58,402 nt of DNA from Chloroflexota bacterium (GTDB taxonomy: Bacteria; Chloroflexota; Ktedonobacteria; Ktedonobacterales; Ktedonobacteraceae): positions 1 through 58,402 of the forward strand of contig CADDYT010000019.1 of assembly GCA_902810755.1 (NCBI GenBank), in the 5' to 3' direction. Numbering within the stretch: position 1 is the first letter of the stretch; every line of letters begins with the position of its first letter. The notes under the pieces were generated by a model. The model was not told the origin of the DNA, made no database searches, and was given only the letters and a program-made list of their open reading frames with translations. This document shows positions 42,343 to 50,365 of this stretch, in pieces. A program made the translations under genes and the position numbers.

Positions 42343-43518
42343 ATGCTTGATCAAAAAAAGATACTGATTTTGACTTCGAGAACCGGTGGCGGCCACATCA
42401 GCCTGGCCGAGTCCCTGCGCGATCTACTGATTCAGGACGAACCGGCAGCGGGAGAGGACACAAAAGTTGCCTGTTCTCCTGAAAATCTGACGGTGCATGA
42501 TCCGCAGCCGGGCTTCTTTCACTGGCATTACCGGCTGGTGAGCCGCTACGCGCTCTGGCTGTGGGCGGCGGAATTTCAGTTCTTCGACACGCCGCGCCGC
42601 TCCCTGCTGGCGCATCGTGTCTTCACCCGCCTGGTGGGCCGCCAGCTTCACCGCCTGCTGGATGAGGCGCGACCCGATCTGATTATCACGACCTACCCGT
42701 TTCTCTCCTACGAGGTCATGCGCGTCCTGGAGCAGCGCAGTTCCCCTGTTCCCCTGGCCATGCTCTTTTCCGACGCCAATGGCGTCCACGCGGCCTGGCT
42801 CAGCGAGCGGCAGGCGGCGGCGACCTTTGCCACGACGCGCGAGACCTACGAGCAGGCGCTGCAGGCCGGTTTCGCCCCCGAACGGCTGCACTTCACCGGC
42901 TGGCCCGTGCGCGCGCAGTTCTGCCGCCCGCGCCTCTTCACCCGCGAGGCCCGCGTGGAAACGCTGACGCGGCTCGGCCTCGACCCCGCCCGCTTCACCG
43001 TCTTCCTGCAAGGCGGCGGCGAAGGCGCGGCCCGTTTCAGCCGCACCATAGAGACCGTCCTGGCGGCTGGCGCAGAAGCTGGCAGCACGGGCGGCGTGCA
43101 GATTATCCTGGCGGCAGGCACCAACCGCGCCCTGCTGGCTCGCTACAAAGATACGCGCAATCTGGCGGCCCTGCCCTTCACGCCAGAAATCGCGCCCTTC
43201 ATGGCCGCTGCCGACGTCGTCATGGGCAAGGCCGGCCCCAATATGCTCTTCGAGTCCGTCACGCTGGGCAAGCCCTTTATCGCCACCGCCTACATCCCCG
43301 GCCAGGAGCAGGCCAATCTGCCCTTCATCCAGCGTCACGGCCTCGGCTGGGTCGCCCTCCACCCGCACGAACAGCGCGCCCTGCTCACTACCATCCTGCG
43401 TGACCCTGCCCACACCGAACTCAACGCCATGTCCGCCACCGTCGACGCCTACCGCCGCCAGAACAACGCCGCCACCCGACGCATCGTCCCCCTCCTCAAT
43501 TCTCTGCTTCCCTCCTGA
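42343..43518 (+). CDS. MGDG-synthase-like glycosyltransferase (GT28)
   Basis: 391 residues. KKILILTSRTGGGHISLAES is the N-terminal MGDG-synthase motif (GGGH), followed by a lipid-contact region (FFHWHYRLVSRYALWLW) and IITTYPFLSY. The C-terminal GT-B half shows FTVFLQGGGEGAARF and the nucleotide-sugar site MGKAGPNMLFESVTLGKPFI. Such enzymes (UgtP/MGD1) transfer glucose or galactose to diacylglycerol at the membrane to make glycolipids. It is probably a glycolipid enzyme like the GT4 at 8379. There is no clear ribosome binding site; the -10 lies just upstream, so translation may be nearly leaderless. Confidence 0.88.
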   Translation: MLDQKKILILTSRTGGGHISLAESLRDLLIQDEPAAGEDTKVACSPENLTVHDPQPGFFHWHYRLVSRYALWLWAAEFQFFDTPRRSLLAHRVFTRLVGRQLHRLLDEARPDLIITTYPFLSYEVMRVLEQRSSPVPLAMLFSDANGVHAAWLSERQAAATFATTRETYEQALQAGFAPERLHFTGWPVRAQFCRPRLFTREARVETLTRLGLDPARFTVFLQGGGEGAARFSRTIETVLAAGAEAGSTGGVQIILAAGTNRALLARYKDTRNLAALPFTPEIAPFMAAADVVMGKAGPNMLFESVTLGKPFIATAYIPGQEQANLPFIQRHGLGWVALHPHEQRALLTTILRDPAHTELNAMSATVDAYRRQNNAATRRIVPLLNSLLPS

Positions 43519-43611
43519 GAACTCGTCCGCCCATGTCATGACACGTCCCAGCCCGTTTCATAGCATTCACGCGAGACTGAAGAGCTAGCCATATTTTACT
43601 ACTCGCTTGCC

Positions 43612-43640
43612 TTGACAAATACGCTAAAGTCAGGTATGAT
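43612..43640 (+). promoter_or_regulatory. Orphan strong promoter
   Basis: TTGACA (43612-43617), a 17-bp spacer and TATGAT (43635-43640). The next plus-strand gene is more than 3 kb away (47133) and two convergent minus genes intervene, so the promoter must serve a noncoding or very short transcript. Confidence 0.8.
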
Positions 43641-43646
43641 CCCTGT

Positions 43647-43791
43647 GTAAGCAAGCAAGCGTACAAGGAAGCAAGAGGCTAACACAGAAGAAGAGACCGG
43701 GCAGTTTCCCACGCCCGTATCGCCCATCATCCCTCGTAATGCGTTCTCCCAGATTATCCCACCGGCAGGTGTTACTCCGCACCTGTTTTTT
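43647..43791 (+). ncRNA. Candidate small RNA of about 145 nt
   Basis: The span runs from the expected start after the promoter at 43612-43640 to the end of the intrinsic terminator at 43791. No open frame with a ribosome binding site is present. Visible structure includes a CGGGC/GCCCG stem near 43698-43718 and the terminator hairpin. The 5' part has the A/G-rich repeats GCAAGCAAGC and GGAAGCAAG. I could not match it to tmRNA, SRP RNA, RNase P RNA or 6S RNA. The call rests on promoter plus terminator, not on conservation. Confidence 0.55.
43766..43791 (+). terminator. Intrinsic terminator of the candidate small RNA
   Basis: CAGGTG (43766-43771), loop TTACTCCG, CACCTG (43780-43785), then six T residues (43786-43791). 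Confidence 0.82.
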
Positions 43792-43802
43792 CCCTCCTTT
43801 CC

Positions 43803-43894
43803 AGGGTTCCACTCACGCGCTCGCGGCCAACTGCGCGCTGCCCCCAGGCTTTCCCCCCTTCCTCTGTGGGCAGGCGGGCGCGGAGTGGAACCCT
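43803..43894. other. Long interrupted hairpin of unknown role
   Basis: AGGGTTCCACTC (43803-43814) pairs with GAGTGGAACCCT (43883-43894); after one bulged A, nine further pairs continue inward (43816-43824 with 43874-43882, one G-U), then a 13-base bulge and CTGCCC/GGGCAG (43838-43843 with 43868-43873). About 27 pairs in 92 bases. It lies after the small-RNA terminator and in the 3' region of the minus-strand acyl-CoA synthetase transcript. Confidence 0.65.
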
Positions 43895-43916
43895 CCCCTT
43901 ATCTCGAAGGACGAAA

Positions 43917-43951
43917 GAAGGAAGAGCGTACACAACCGGCGCTCTTCCTTC
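43917..43951 (-). terminator. Terminator of the acyl-CoA synthetase gene
   Basis: GAAGGAAGAGCG (43917-43928) pairs perfectly with CGCTCTTCCTTC (43940-43951) around 11 bases; on the minus strand the stem is followed by a T-rich TTTC tail. It lies 30 bp beyond the stop codon at 43981. Confidence 0.72.
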
Positions 43952-43980
43952 CTCTTTCTGCCTGAGAAACAGAGACAATT

Positions 43981-45663
43981 TTACTGCTTGCCCTGTTTCT
44001 TTGCTCGCTCGCGTTCGCGCAGTTCTACCCTGCGAATTTTGCCGGAGATTGTTTTGGGCAGGCTGTCGACGAATTCGATTTCGCGGGGGTATTTGTAGGG
44101 GGCGGTGACTTTTTTGACGTGGTCTTGCAGCTCGGCGGCCAGTTCAGGCGAGGCGGTGTAGCCGGGGGCCAGGATGACAAAGGCTTTGACGATCTCGCCG
44201 CGCATCTCGTCCGGGCTGGCCACCACGGCGGACTCTGCCACGGCGGGATGCTCCTTCAGCGCGCTTTCCACCTCGAAGGGGCCGATGCGGTAGCCCGCGC
44301 TGATGATGACGTCGTCGGCGCGGCCCACGAACCAGAAGTAGCCGTCTTCGTCTTTGTAGGCGCGGTCTCCTGTTATGTACCAGTCACCGCGAATGCAGGC
44401 ATTGGTGGCGTCGGGGTTGCGCCAGTACTCTTTGAACATCCAGGTCGGGCGGTTCGGCTTGACGCGCACTGCTATATCGCCCTCTTTGTTGGGCGGTAGC
44501 GGGTTGCCGTCATGGTCGATGACCTCAACGTCGAAGCCGGGCGAGGGTTTGCCCATGGAGCCGGGCTTGACGGGTAGCGGCGGGAAGTTGGCGCACAGCA
44601 GGACGGTCTCGGTCTGCCCGTAGCCGTCGCGAATGGTCATGCCGGTAGCGTCCTCCCAGACCTTGATGACTTCGGGATTGAGCGGCTCCCCGGCGCCGAC
44701 GCAGTGGCGCAGCGCCTTCGGGGGATGGGCTTTCATGTAGGCCATCGGCTCGTCGAGCACCATCATGCGGTAGGCGGTGGGCGGGGCGCAGAGCGTGGTA
44801 ATGGGATACTTGTTGAGCATCTCCAGCGTCTCGATGGGATCGAATTTGCCGCGTGCATCCTGGATGAACATGGCCGCGCCCTGAATCCAGGGGCCGAAGA
44901 GGTTGGACCAGGCAGCCTTTGCCCATCCCATTTCAGAGAGATTCCAGTGCAGGTCGTCCTCGTGCAGGTCGAGCCAGTATTTGCCGGTGATGGTATGGCC
45001 GATAGGATAGCTGGCGTGGGTGTGCAGCACCATTTTGGGGTAGCCCACCGTGCCGGAGGTGAAGTAGACCAGGCAGGCGTCATCGCTGCGCGTCTTCGGG
45101 CCGGTGTACTCTGGCGAGGCTTCGCTGACTATCTGCTGGAAGTTGGTCCAGCCCTCGCGCCCGGCGCTGTCGGCGTTGGCCTCATCGGCCAGGATGGCGT
45201 ATTTGACGCTGGGGCAGTCGGCGCGCACCTGGTCGAATTTGGCCGCGCCCTCATGGTCGGTGATGATGGCGACGGCCTCGGCGATCTCAGCGCGGAACTG
45301 GATGTCTTTAGGGGTCAGCAGCGTGGTGCAGGGGATGGGGATGGCGCCCAGCTTCATCAAGCCCAGTACCGCTTCCCACCATTCGGGGATGCGTGGCAGC
45401 ATCACCAGCACGCGGTCGCCCTTCTGAATGCCCAGCGAGGCGAAGGCGTTGGCGGCGCGGCTGGAACGTTCGGCAAACTGGGCGAAGGTAATGCGCCGCT
45501 CCTCGCCCTTTTGCCCGACCCAGAGCATGGCAAGCTTGTCGGGGTTGCTGGCCCATTTGCCAATCACATCGGTAGCGAAATTGAATTCTTCAGGCACGTC
45601 CAGATGGAAATTTTGCCGTTCCGCCTCATAATCCGTCATGTGTGGCGTTCGCGTTTGTGTCAT
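43981..45663 (-). CDS. AMP-forming acyl-CoA synthetase (medium-chain/AcsM-like)
   Basis: 560 residues of the ANL superfamily. The AMP-binding P-loop reads VYFTSGTVGYPKMVLHTH (usual TSGTTGxPK), then GYGQTETVL (A5 motif), GDWYITGDRAYKDEDGYFWFVGRADDVI around the A7-A8 hinge (shorter label), and the C-terminal catalytic Lys in PKTISGKIRRVELR. The overall look (FNFATDVIGKWA; WYGxT-like DGYGQTE) is that of medium-chain acyl-CoA synthetases (MACS). It activates a carboxylic acid to the CoA thioester via acyl-AMP. AAGGAG is eight bases before ATG 45663. Single-gene unit with its own terminator. Confidence 0.93.
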   Translation of the reverse strand: MTQTRTPHMTDYEAERQNFHLDVPEEFNFATDVIGKWASNPDKLAMLWVGQKGEERRITFAQFAERSSRAANAFASLGIQKGDRVLVMLPRIPEWWEAVLGLMKLGAIPIPCTTLLTPKDIQFRAEIAEAVAIITDHEGAAKFDQVRADCPSVKYAILADEANADSAGREGWTNFQQIVSEASPEYTGPKTRSDDACLVYFTSGTVGYPKMVLHTHASYPIGHTITGKYWLDLHEDDLHWNLSEMGWAKAAWSNLFGPWIQGAAMFIQDARGKFDPIETLEMLNKYPITTLCAPPTAYRMMVLDEPMAYMKAHPPKALRHCVGAGEPLNPEVIKVWEDATGMTIRDGYGQTETVLLCANFPPLPVKPGSMGKPSPGFDVEVIDHDGNPLPPNKEGDIAVRVKPNRPTWMFKEYWRNPDATNACIRGDWYITGDRAYKDEDGYFWFVGRADDVIISAGYRIGPFEVESALKEHPAVAESAVVASPDEMRGEIVKAFVILAPGYTASPELAAELQDHVKKVTAPYKYPREIEFVDSLPKTISGKIRRVELRERERAKKQGKQ

Positions 45664-45785
45664 TTGATGCGCTCCTTTGCACTATCGAACGAGCGAAAAT
45701 AACGAGAGCTACTGCGAGAGGCAGTAATCTATCTTCCAGTATAGCGCAAAGATCAGTAACACGTCGAGAGTATCATTGCTGTCTG

Positions 45786-46760
45786 TCAGCGTGCCTGCAT
45801 GGAACTACTTTGCTCGCTGGCGGGGGCAATCAGCAGCGGCAATTTTGTAAAGCCGGAGAGATGGTCGGTGATGCTGCTTTTGAAGAGGCGGCGCAGCCCT
45901 TTGTGTCGCTGCATTGCCAGGGCGATCAGATCAAAAGGGGCTATCTCAGCCTGCTCTGGCTCTGTGGCGCGTGTGGTCTGGCGTGTGATGGTCTCTAGCA
46001 GGGCGCTGGCGGTGGTGACAGAAGCGGTGATGGTGAGGCTGGCGGCCACCAGGGAATGGCGCAGGGCATCTGCCGTCCTCTGCACAGAGATTTCTGCCTC
46101 GCGCCAGATTTTATCGATGCAGGGATTGAGCCATAATTTCTCTGTCGAGGGCAGCTCCAGCACGCGCTGCAGGTGAAGGATGCCCTGTCCGGGGGCGGCG
46201 AGCGAGGCCAGCAGGTGGGCAGCAGGTTCAAGGATGCTCATGGCCTGCGGCGAATCATCCAGAACCGCCAGAACACGTAAGGGGCGGGCGGCATGGAAGG
46301 TGAGGCGCGTCCCCTGCTCGTGCAGGATGAGCGTAGGTACCGGGCTGAGTTTCGTGACTTCGTGCGCCACGCTGCCGAAAAACCAGCGTTTCAACCCCGC
46401 CTCGCCATGACTGCATATGACGACCAGGTCGGCTTGCTGCGAGCGCGCAACGGAGACGAGGGCGGGTGCGACCAGCCCGGTGGCGACCCCCAGCTCAACC
46501 TCGATACCGGCCAGACTGGCGCTATGGGTGAACAGCGTATTGACGAGGTAGCTGGCGGCTTCGGCGCGCTGTGACGCATAGACCTTCCGTTCCCAGGCAA
46601 GCGAGGGTGGGGCCGTATACTTTCCCGGCTCAAGCGGCGGCAGCACGACCCGCACAAGCACAATTGACCCCTTGCTGGCGCGCACTATGCGTGCGGCAAC
46701 CGGAATGGCCCGCTCCGCTCGCTTCGACCCATCCAGAGGGACTAACACTCGCTGAAACAT
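45786..46760 (-). CDS. Tandem universal stress protein (UspA x2)
   Basis: 324 residues made of two Usp domains. The first begins RVLVPLDGSKRAERAIPVAA and ends with VICSHGEAGLKRWFFGSVAHEV; the ATP-type G-x2-G-x9-G-S/T motif is close to canonical there (GEAGLKRWFFGSVA). The second, about residues 165-324, starts RVLAVLDDSPQAMSILEPA and has a looser loop (ALAMQRHKGLRRLFKSSITD) lacking the glycines, so only the first half may bind ATP. ATG 46760 is seven bases from AAGGAG. It is divergent from a NarL-type two-component system, a common pairing in dormancy and redox stress control. Confidence 0.9.
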   Translation of the reverse strand: MFQRVLVPLDGSKRAERAIPVAARIVRASKGSIVLVRVVLPPLEPGKYTAPPSLAWERKVYASQRAEAASYLVNTLFTHSASLAGIEVELGVATGLVAPALVSVARSQQADLVVICSHGEAGLKRWFFGSVAHEVTKLSPVPTLILHEQGTRLTFHAARPLRVLAVLDDSPQAMSILEPAAHLLASLAAPGQGILHLQRVLELPSTEKLWLNPCIDKIWREAEISVQRTADALRHSLVAASLTITASVTTASALLETITRQTTRATEPEQAEIAPFDLIALAMQRHKGLRRLFKSSITDHLSGFTKLPLLIAPASEQSSSMQAR

Positions 46761-46803
46761 CGCCATGCTCCTTCTCGCTTCGCAACTGCCCTGCCCTCGC
46801 GGA

Positions 46804-46837
46804 CGTGTTCTGCTTCGCTGCCGCTCAGCAGAACGCG
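46804..46837. repeat. REP-like palindrome, variant copy
   Basis: The copy has the core GCTTCGCTGCCGCTCAGC flanked by TTCT and AGAA, so the arms differ from the common CATGA version but stay complementary, which suggests selection for pairing. Confidence 0.6.
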
Positions 46838-46978
46838 AGGTTTTTTCATACCATGAGAGGCGGTGGCTACCTGTTTCTCAATATAGAGCATGCAATTCGG
46901 GCCGACATCGCACAGACTGGTGAATTTCATTTGCTCTTTCAGGGGTATGGCCCTTACGCGCAATCAGGAGTATAGTAA

Positions 46979-46998
46979 TCTCACTCGAAAGAGTGAGA
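46979..46998. promoter_or_regulatory. Perfect hairpin with GAAA tetraloop
   Basis: TCTCACTC-GAAA-GAGTGAGA is a perfect 8-bp stem with a GNRA loop, in the 372-bp divergent region between usp and the response regulator. Could act as RNA leader structure or operator. Confidence 0.5.
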
Positions 46999-47032
46999 AA
47001 TAGTGAGGTCAAGATACTATGAGAAAGACTCC

Positions 47033-47084
47033 CGGACATGGCATGTCCGAGGACATTTTCAAGGGCATAGTGTTGTGATACACT
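47033..47084 (+). promoter_or_regulatory. Promoter and palindromic operator of the NarL-type system
   Basis: CGGACATG-G-CATGTCCG (47033-47049) is a 17-bp palindrome. Just after it are TTTTCA (47056-47061), a 17-bp spacer and TACACT (47079-47084), 49 bp before the response-regulator start. The palindrome is placed for an activator upstream of the -35. Confidence 0.6.
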
Positions 47085-47132
47085 GGCGGGTAGTTGATGG
47101 CCGACTGTCTCATCCCGGAAAGAGGAGGGCCG

Positions 47133-47792
47133 ATGACGATTCGCGTGTTGATTGCTGACGACCATAGCGTTGTACGCAAGGGCCTGCGCATGTTTCTGGG
47201 GCGCGACCCGGAAATAGTTCTGGTGGGCGAGGCCGCCGATGGACAGGAGGCGGTTGCGCTGGCCCGACAACTGCGACCTGATGTGGTGCTGATGGATCTG
47301 CTCATGCCGGGGGTGGATGGCATCGCCGCCACCGCCATCATTCGCCGCGAATTGCCCGAAACCGAGGTCATTGCCCTGACTTCGGTGCTGGAAAGTGACT
47401 CGGTGGTGGGCGCGATCAAAGCGGGAGCCATCGGCTACCTGCTCAAAGATACGCAGGCGGCTGAACTGCGAAAGGCAATTAAAGCCGCTGCCGCCGGGCA
47501 GGTACAACTCTCCCCGCAGGCCTCGGCCTACCTCGTGCAGCAGGTGCGCCTGCCGGAGACGAGGCCGACAGAGACACTGACCGCGCGCGAAATGGAGGTT
47601 CTGCGCCTGCTGGCCGATGGTCAATCAAATAAAGAGATTGCGCGCACCTTGCAGATTGCCGAGGACACCGCAAAAACCCATGTCAGGCATGTCCTGGCGA
47701 AACTGGGGGTGCAGAGCCGCACGCAGGCAGTGCTATGCGCCATACGCCTCGGCCTCGTTCCCGCCGGTACCGGGAAAAAGCCGCAGTCATAG
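47133..47792 (+). CDS. NarL/LuxR-type response regulator
   Basis: 219 residues. Receiver domain about 1-120 with acidic residues Asp9-Asp10 (IADDHS), phospho-acceptor Asp55 (LMDLLMPG), the switch Thr/Ser region (VIALTSV) and Lys in YLLKD. The C-terminal LuxR HTH lies at about 150-213 (LTAREMEVLRLLADGQSNKE; AKTHVRHVLAKLGVQSRTQA). ATG 47133 has GGAGG four bases before it. The next gene, 50 bp on, is the cognate histidine kinase. The pair and the divergent Usp resemble DosR/LiaR-like stress circuits. Confidence 0.94.
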   Translation: MTIRVLIADDHSVVRKGLRMFLGRDPEIVLVGEAADGQEAVALARQLRPDVVLMDLLMPGVDGIAATAIIRRELPETEVIALTSVLESDSVVGAIKAGAIGYLLKDTQAAELRKAIKAAAAGQVQLSPQASAYLVQQVRLPETRPTETLTAREMEVLRLLADGQSNKEIARTLQIAEDTAKTHVRHVLAKLGVQSRTQAVLCAIRLGLVPAGTGKKPQS

Positions 47793-47842
47793 CGGTGTGC
47801 TTTTCGCGTGCTTAGTCTGCTTCTACGGAGAGTAAGATATCT

Positions 47843-48916
47843 ATGCGCAACAGGCTCGCGCCGCAAACGCAACAATCCATGAAAGAGGTCGAACATCAAT
47901 CTTTGTTGGATGCAGAAATGCAGCCGCGCTGGCGAAGGTATGTTATCGATACTCTCCTGGTCATAACAGGGGTGACCGTCATCACGCTTTTGATTTTTCT
48001 GGCCCATCTCTACCCGCGCGTGCCGACTATCTCCTTCGTCTATTTGCTGCTGGTGCTGGCCCTGGCGAGCCTGCGCGGGCTGTATGCCGCCATTCTGGCC
48101 TCGCTGCTCTCCTTCCTCGCCTTCGACTTTTTTTTCTTCCTGCCGCCCTATACCTTTATTGTTGTTCGGGTCGAAGACCTGTTCACCCTTGTAGTCTTCC
48201 TGGCGACGGCCATCATTACCGGGCAACTGGCCCTCGCGCTGCGGCGGCGCATCGAGCAGGCAAAGAGCAGGGAACACGAACTGCGCTTGCTGTACGAACA
48301 GGCGCAGGAACTCGCGGCTTTGCAGGAGCGGCAGCGGCTGGCCCGCGAACTGCACGATTCGGTTTCGCAGGCCCTCTACGGCATCGGCCTGGGGGCGCAC
48401 ACGGCGCGTGAGGCGATAGAGAGCGATCCTGAGCAGGCGAAAGAGTCGATGGATTACGTTCTCTCGCTCGCCGAGGCCGGGCTGGCCGAGATGCGCGCGC
48501 TCATCTTCGAGCTGCGCCCCGAATCGCTGGCCTCTGAAGGGCTGGTCGCGGCCCTGATGAGGCAGGTAGTTGTTTTGCGCACCCGCTACGGGCTAACCGT
48601 CGAGGCAGCGCCGGGCGAGGAACCAGCCATCCCCCTCGAACTGAAGGAGACGCTCTATCGCGTGGCGCAGGAGGCATTAAACAACATCGTCAAGCATGCG
48701 CGCGCCACGAAAGTCGTTGTGCGCATCATCAAACGCGAGGACGAAATTGCCCTGGAGGTGCAGGATAACGGGCGCGGCTTCGACGCCACCGCCTCCTACC
48801 CCGGCCACCTCGGACTGCGTTCCATGCTAGAGCGTGTCACCAGGCCGGGGGGGACGCTCTCCATCGAGAGCGCGCCAGAGCGAGGAACCTGTATCCGCGT
48901 GCGTATTCCCCTTTGA
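47843..48916 (+). CDS. Sensor histidine kinase (HisKA_3) with KdpD-like DUF4118 membrane domain
   Basis: 357 residues. Three or four transmembrane helices occur between residues 33 and 133 (YVIDTLLVITGVTVITLLIF; FVYLLLVLALASLRGLYAAI; LFTLVVFLATAIITGQLALA), matching the DUF4118 membrane module of KdpD-like kinases. The dimerisation region RQRLARELHDSVSQALYGIG places the phospho-His at 171. HATPase_c follows (YRVAQEALNNIVKHARA; LEVQDNGRGFDA; GLRSMLERV). There is no periplasmic sensor, so it should sense within the membrane or cytoplasm. It partners the NarL-type regulator just upstream. Confidence 0.94.
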   Translation: MRNRLAPQTQQSMKEVEHQSLLDAEMQPRWRRYVIDTLLVITGVTVITLLIFLAHLYPRVPTISFVYLLLVLALASLRGLYAAILASLLSFLAFDFFFFLPPYTFIVVRVEDLFTLVVFLATAIITGQLALALRRRIEQAKSREHELRLLYEQAQELAALQERQRLARELHDSVSQALYGIGLGAHTAREAIESDPEQAKESMDYVLSLAEAGLAEMRALIFELRPESLASEGLVAALMRQVVVLRTRYGLTVEAAPGEEPAIPLELKETLYRVAQEALNNIVKHARATKVVVRIIKREDEIALEVQDNGRGFDATASYPGHLGLRSMLERVTRPGGTLSIESAPERGTCIRVRIPL

Positions 48917-49370
48917 GCGAGCAGGCCAGCCCGCAAGCCAGCCGCCGCAAGCCAGCCACCGCAAGCCAGCCAACAGGCCAGCCGCCAGGGGTGGCCCCAG
49001 AGGCGTTCACTTCAGGCCGTGCGAAGGCCAGGCAGGCCAGCCGCCAGGGGTGGCCCTCCTCTAGACGACGGCTCCCCAGGCGGCACGAACGCCGCGTCTC
49101 TCGTAGGGCCACCCCTGGCGGCTGGCCTGCGGCGGCCTGAAGTGAACGCCTCTGGGGGTGGCCCTCCTCTAGACGAGCGCCCCGCAAGCGGCACGGCAGC
49201 CTCGCGTATAGTAGGGCCACCCCTTGCGGGTGGCCTGTGGTGGCCTGTGGTGGCCTGTGGTGGCCTGTGGCGGTCGGCCTGTGGTGGCCTGTGGCGGTCG
49301 GCCTGTGGCGGCCTGTGGTAGCCTGTGGCGGCCGACCTGGGAGGTGGCCTGGGGGTAGTCCGGGAGCAGC
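48917..49370. repeat. Modular 'ggcctg' repeat element, copy B (downstream of the histidine kinase)
   Basis: Second copy of the element at 6952-7480. A perfect 24-bp inverted repeat joins 48995-49018 with 49134-49157. Inside it lies AGACGACGGCTCC..GCACGAACGC..CGTCT (49064-49099), matching 7216-7253. The 29-bp module at 49209-49237 is identical to 7327-7355 and includes the GGCCACCC/GGGTGGCC hairpin. The 5' edge has 'gccagcc-gcaa' repeats, the 3' edge TGGCCTGTGG tandem 10-mers (from 49231, four exact, then alternating with CGGTC insertions). No believable protein is encoded. Confidence 0.87.
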
Positions 49371-49417
49371 TTACCCTCATTTTCTGGCAATTCCATAAAA
49401 ATTTGCCCTTTTTCCCC

Positions 49418-49463
49418 TTGACTTTTATCTGACTTTCCGGTTATGATTATGACCAGAAAGTCA
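49418..49463 (+). promoter_or_regulatory. Promoter and operator of the TetR efflux operon
   Basis: TTGACT (49418-49423), 18-bp spacer, TATGAT (49442-49447). TGACTTTCCGG (49430-49440) and CCAGAAAGTCA (49453-49463) are 11-bp inverted arms with one mismatch and span the -10. Further GAGTCAGAAAG and AAGTCAG half-sites follow to 49505. This is a classical TetR/AcrR autorepression layout. Confidence 0.75.
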
Positions 49464-49531
49464 TGTTGCTTCCAACGAGTCAGAAAGGGAGCAAAAAAGT
49501 CAGTTTCCAGATTGTGAGTCAGGCGGATGTA

Positions 49532-49615
49532 TCATCCTGAGCGCAGCGAAGAATCTGAGGTAACTGGCCGCTCGCTTTAGTCCGGCAGAAATTCTGAGCG
49601 CAGCGAAGAATGACA
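49532..49615. repeat. Two REP-like palindrome copies
   Basis: TCATCCTGAGCGCAGCGAAG with AAT (49532-49554) and ATTCTGAGCGCAGCGAAGAA with TGACA (49591-49615) are direct copies 59 bp apart in the TetR leader. Both share the CTGAGCGCAGCGAAG core. Confidence 0.7.
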
Positions 49616-49656
49616 CGCCTGTGATGGTTTGGACGGTAGAGGCCGGAGGAACAGGA

Positions 49657-50289
49657 ATGCAGAGGGAGATGCCGAGAGAGTCGTTAAGAGAGCGGCAGCG
49701 CAGGGAGCGCGAGCAATTGATCTTGCAGGCTGCGGAGGAGGTATTATCCGAGAAGGGCTATCACGAGACTTCAATGGATGAAATTGCCGCGCGCGTGGGC
49801 ATTGCCAAAGGGACGGTTTACCTGCACTTTCCGGGCAAGGAGGAGCTGATCTTTGCCCTGTTTGAGCGCGAACTGGAGGCATTTTTCTGCATGGTCGCCG
49901 AGGTGGCGACTCGAGAGGGCAGCGCCCGTGAGCGGCTGGAAGCCATTTTTCAGGGCCTCTACAAAGGGATGGGCAAACGGCTGAAACTTTTGCTCTCGCT
50001 CTATAGCAATCTGGAACTGCGACAGGACCTGCTGGAAAAGAAGCAGGAGGTTCACGCTCGCCTGGAACAGGTTTCCGGGCAGGTGACGGCTTTGCTTGAA
50101 GAGGGGAAGGCGAGCGGGGAGTTCGATGCCTCGCTGCCCACCTCTATCATGCTCAGCCTCTTCTTTAGCCTCTTTTCGCCACGAGGCTACCGGCGGCTGG
50201 TTGTCGAGGAGCATATGCCGCTGGATGAACTGGTGGCCTACCTGAGTGATTTCTACTTCAAAGGCATCGCGGCGCGTCATGCTGAGTGA
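49657..50289 (+). CDS. TetR-family transcriptional repressor
   Basis: 210 residues. HTH region: REQLILQAAEEVLSEKGYHE then TSMDEIAARVGIAKGTVYLH, followed by FPGKEELIFALFE, the TetR/AcrR signature. The rest is the all-helical ligand domain. ATG 49657 is seven bases from GGAGG; an ATG at 49624 lacks one. The last codons and stop (HAE-TGA) fall inside a REP-like palindrome (50276-50302), so the C-terminus was probably set by repeat insertion. It likely controls itself and the downstream MFS and HlyD genes. Confidence 0.93.
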   Translation: MQREMPRESLRERQRREREQLILQAAEEVLSEKGYHETSMDEIAARVGIAKGTVYLHFPGKEELIFALFERELEAFFCMVAEVATREGSARERLEAIFQGLYKGMGKRLKLLLSLYSNLELRQDLLEKKQEVHARLEQVSGQVTALLEEGKASGEFDASLPTSIMLSLFFSLFSPRGYRRLVVEEHMPLDELVAYLSDFYFKGIAARHAE

Positions 50290-50302
50290 AGCGAAGCATG
50301 AC
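50276..50302. repeat. REP-like palindrome overlapping the tetR stop
   Basis: GTCATGCTGAGTGAAGCGAA followed by GCATGAC is a near-perfect palindrome containing the TetR stop codon (50287-50289). Confidence 0.7.
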
Positions 50303-50365
50303 ATGCTGGCTACCGACGAACTTTCCGAACTTGTCTGTCAAAAACGAATATGAAGGAGTTTGTTT

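Noticed and set aside
43647..43894. Known RNA such as 6S, SRP RNA, tmRNA or RNase P RNA
   Set aside because: None of their conserved core sequences (for example the SRP GNAR loop region or RNase P GAGGAAAGTC) is present.
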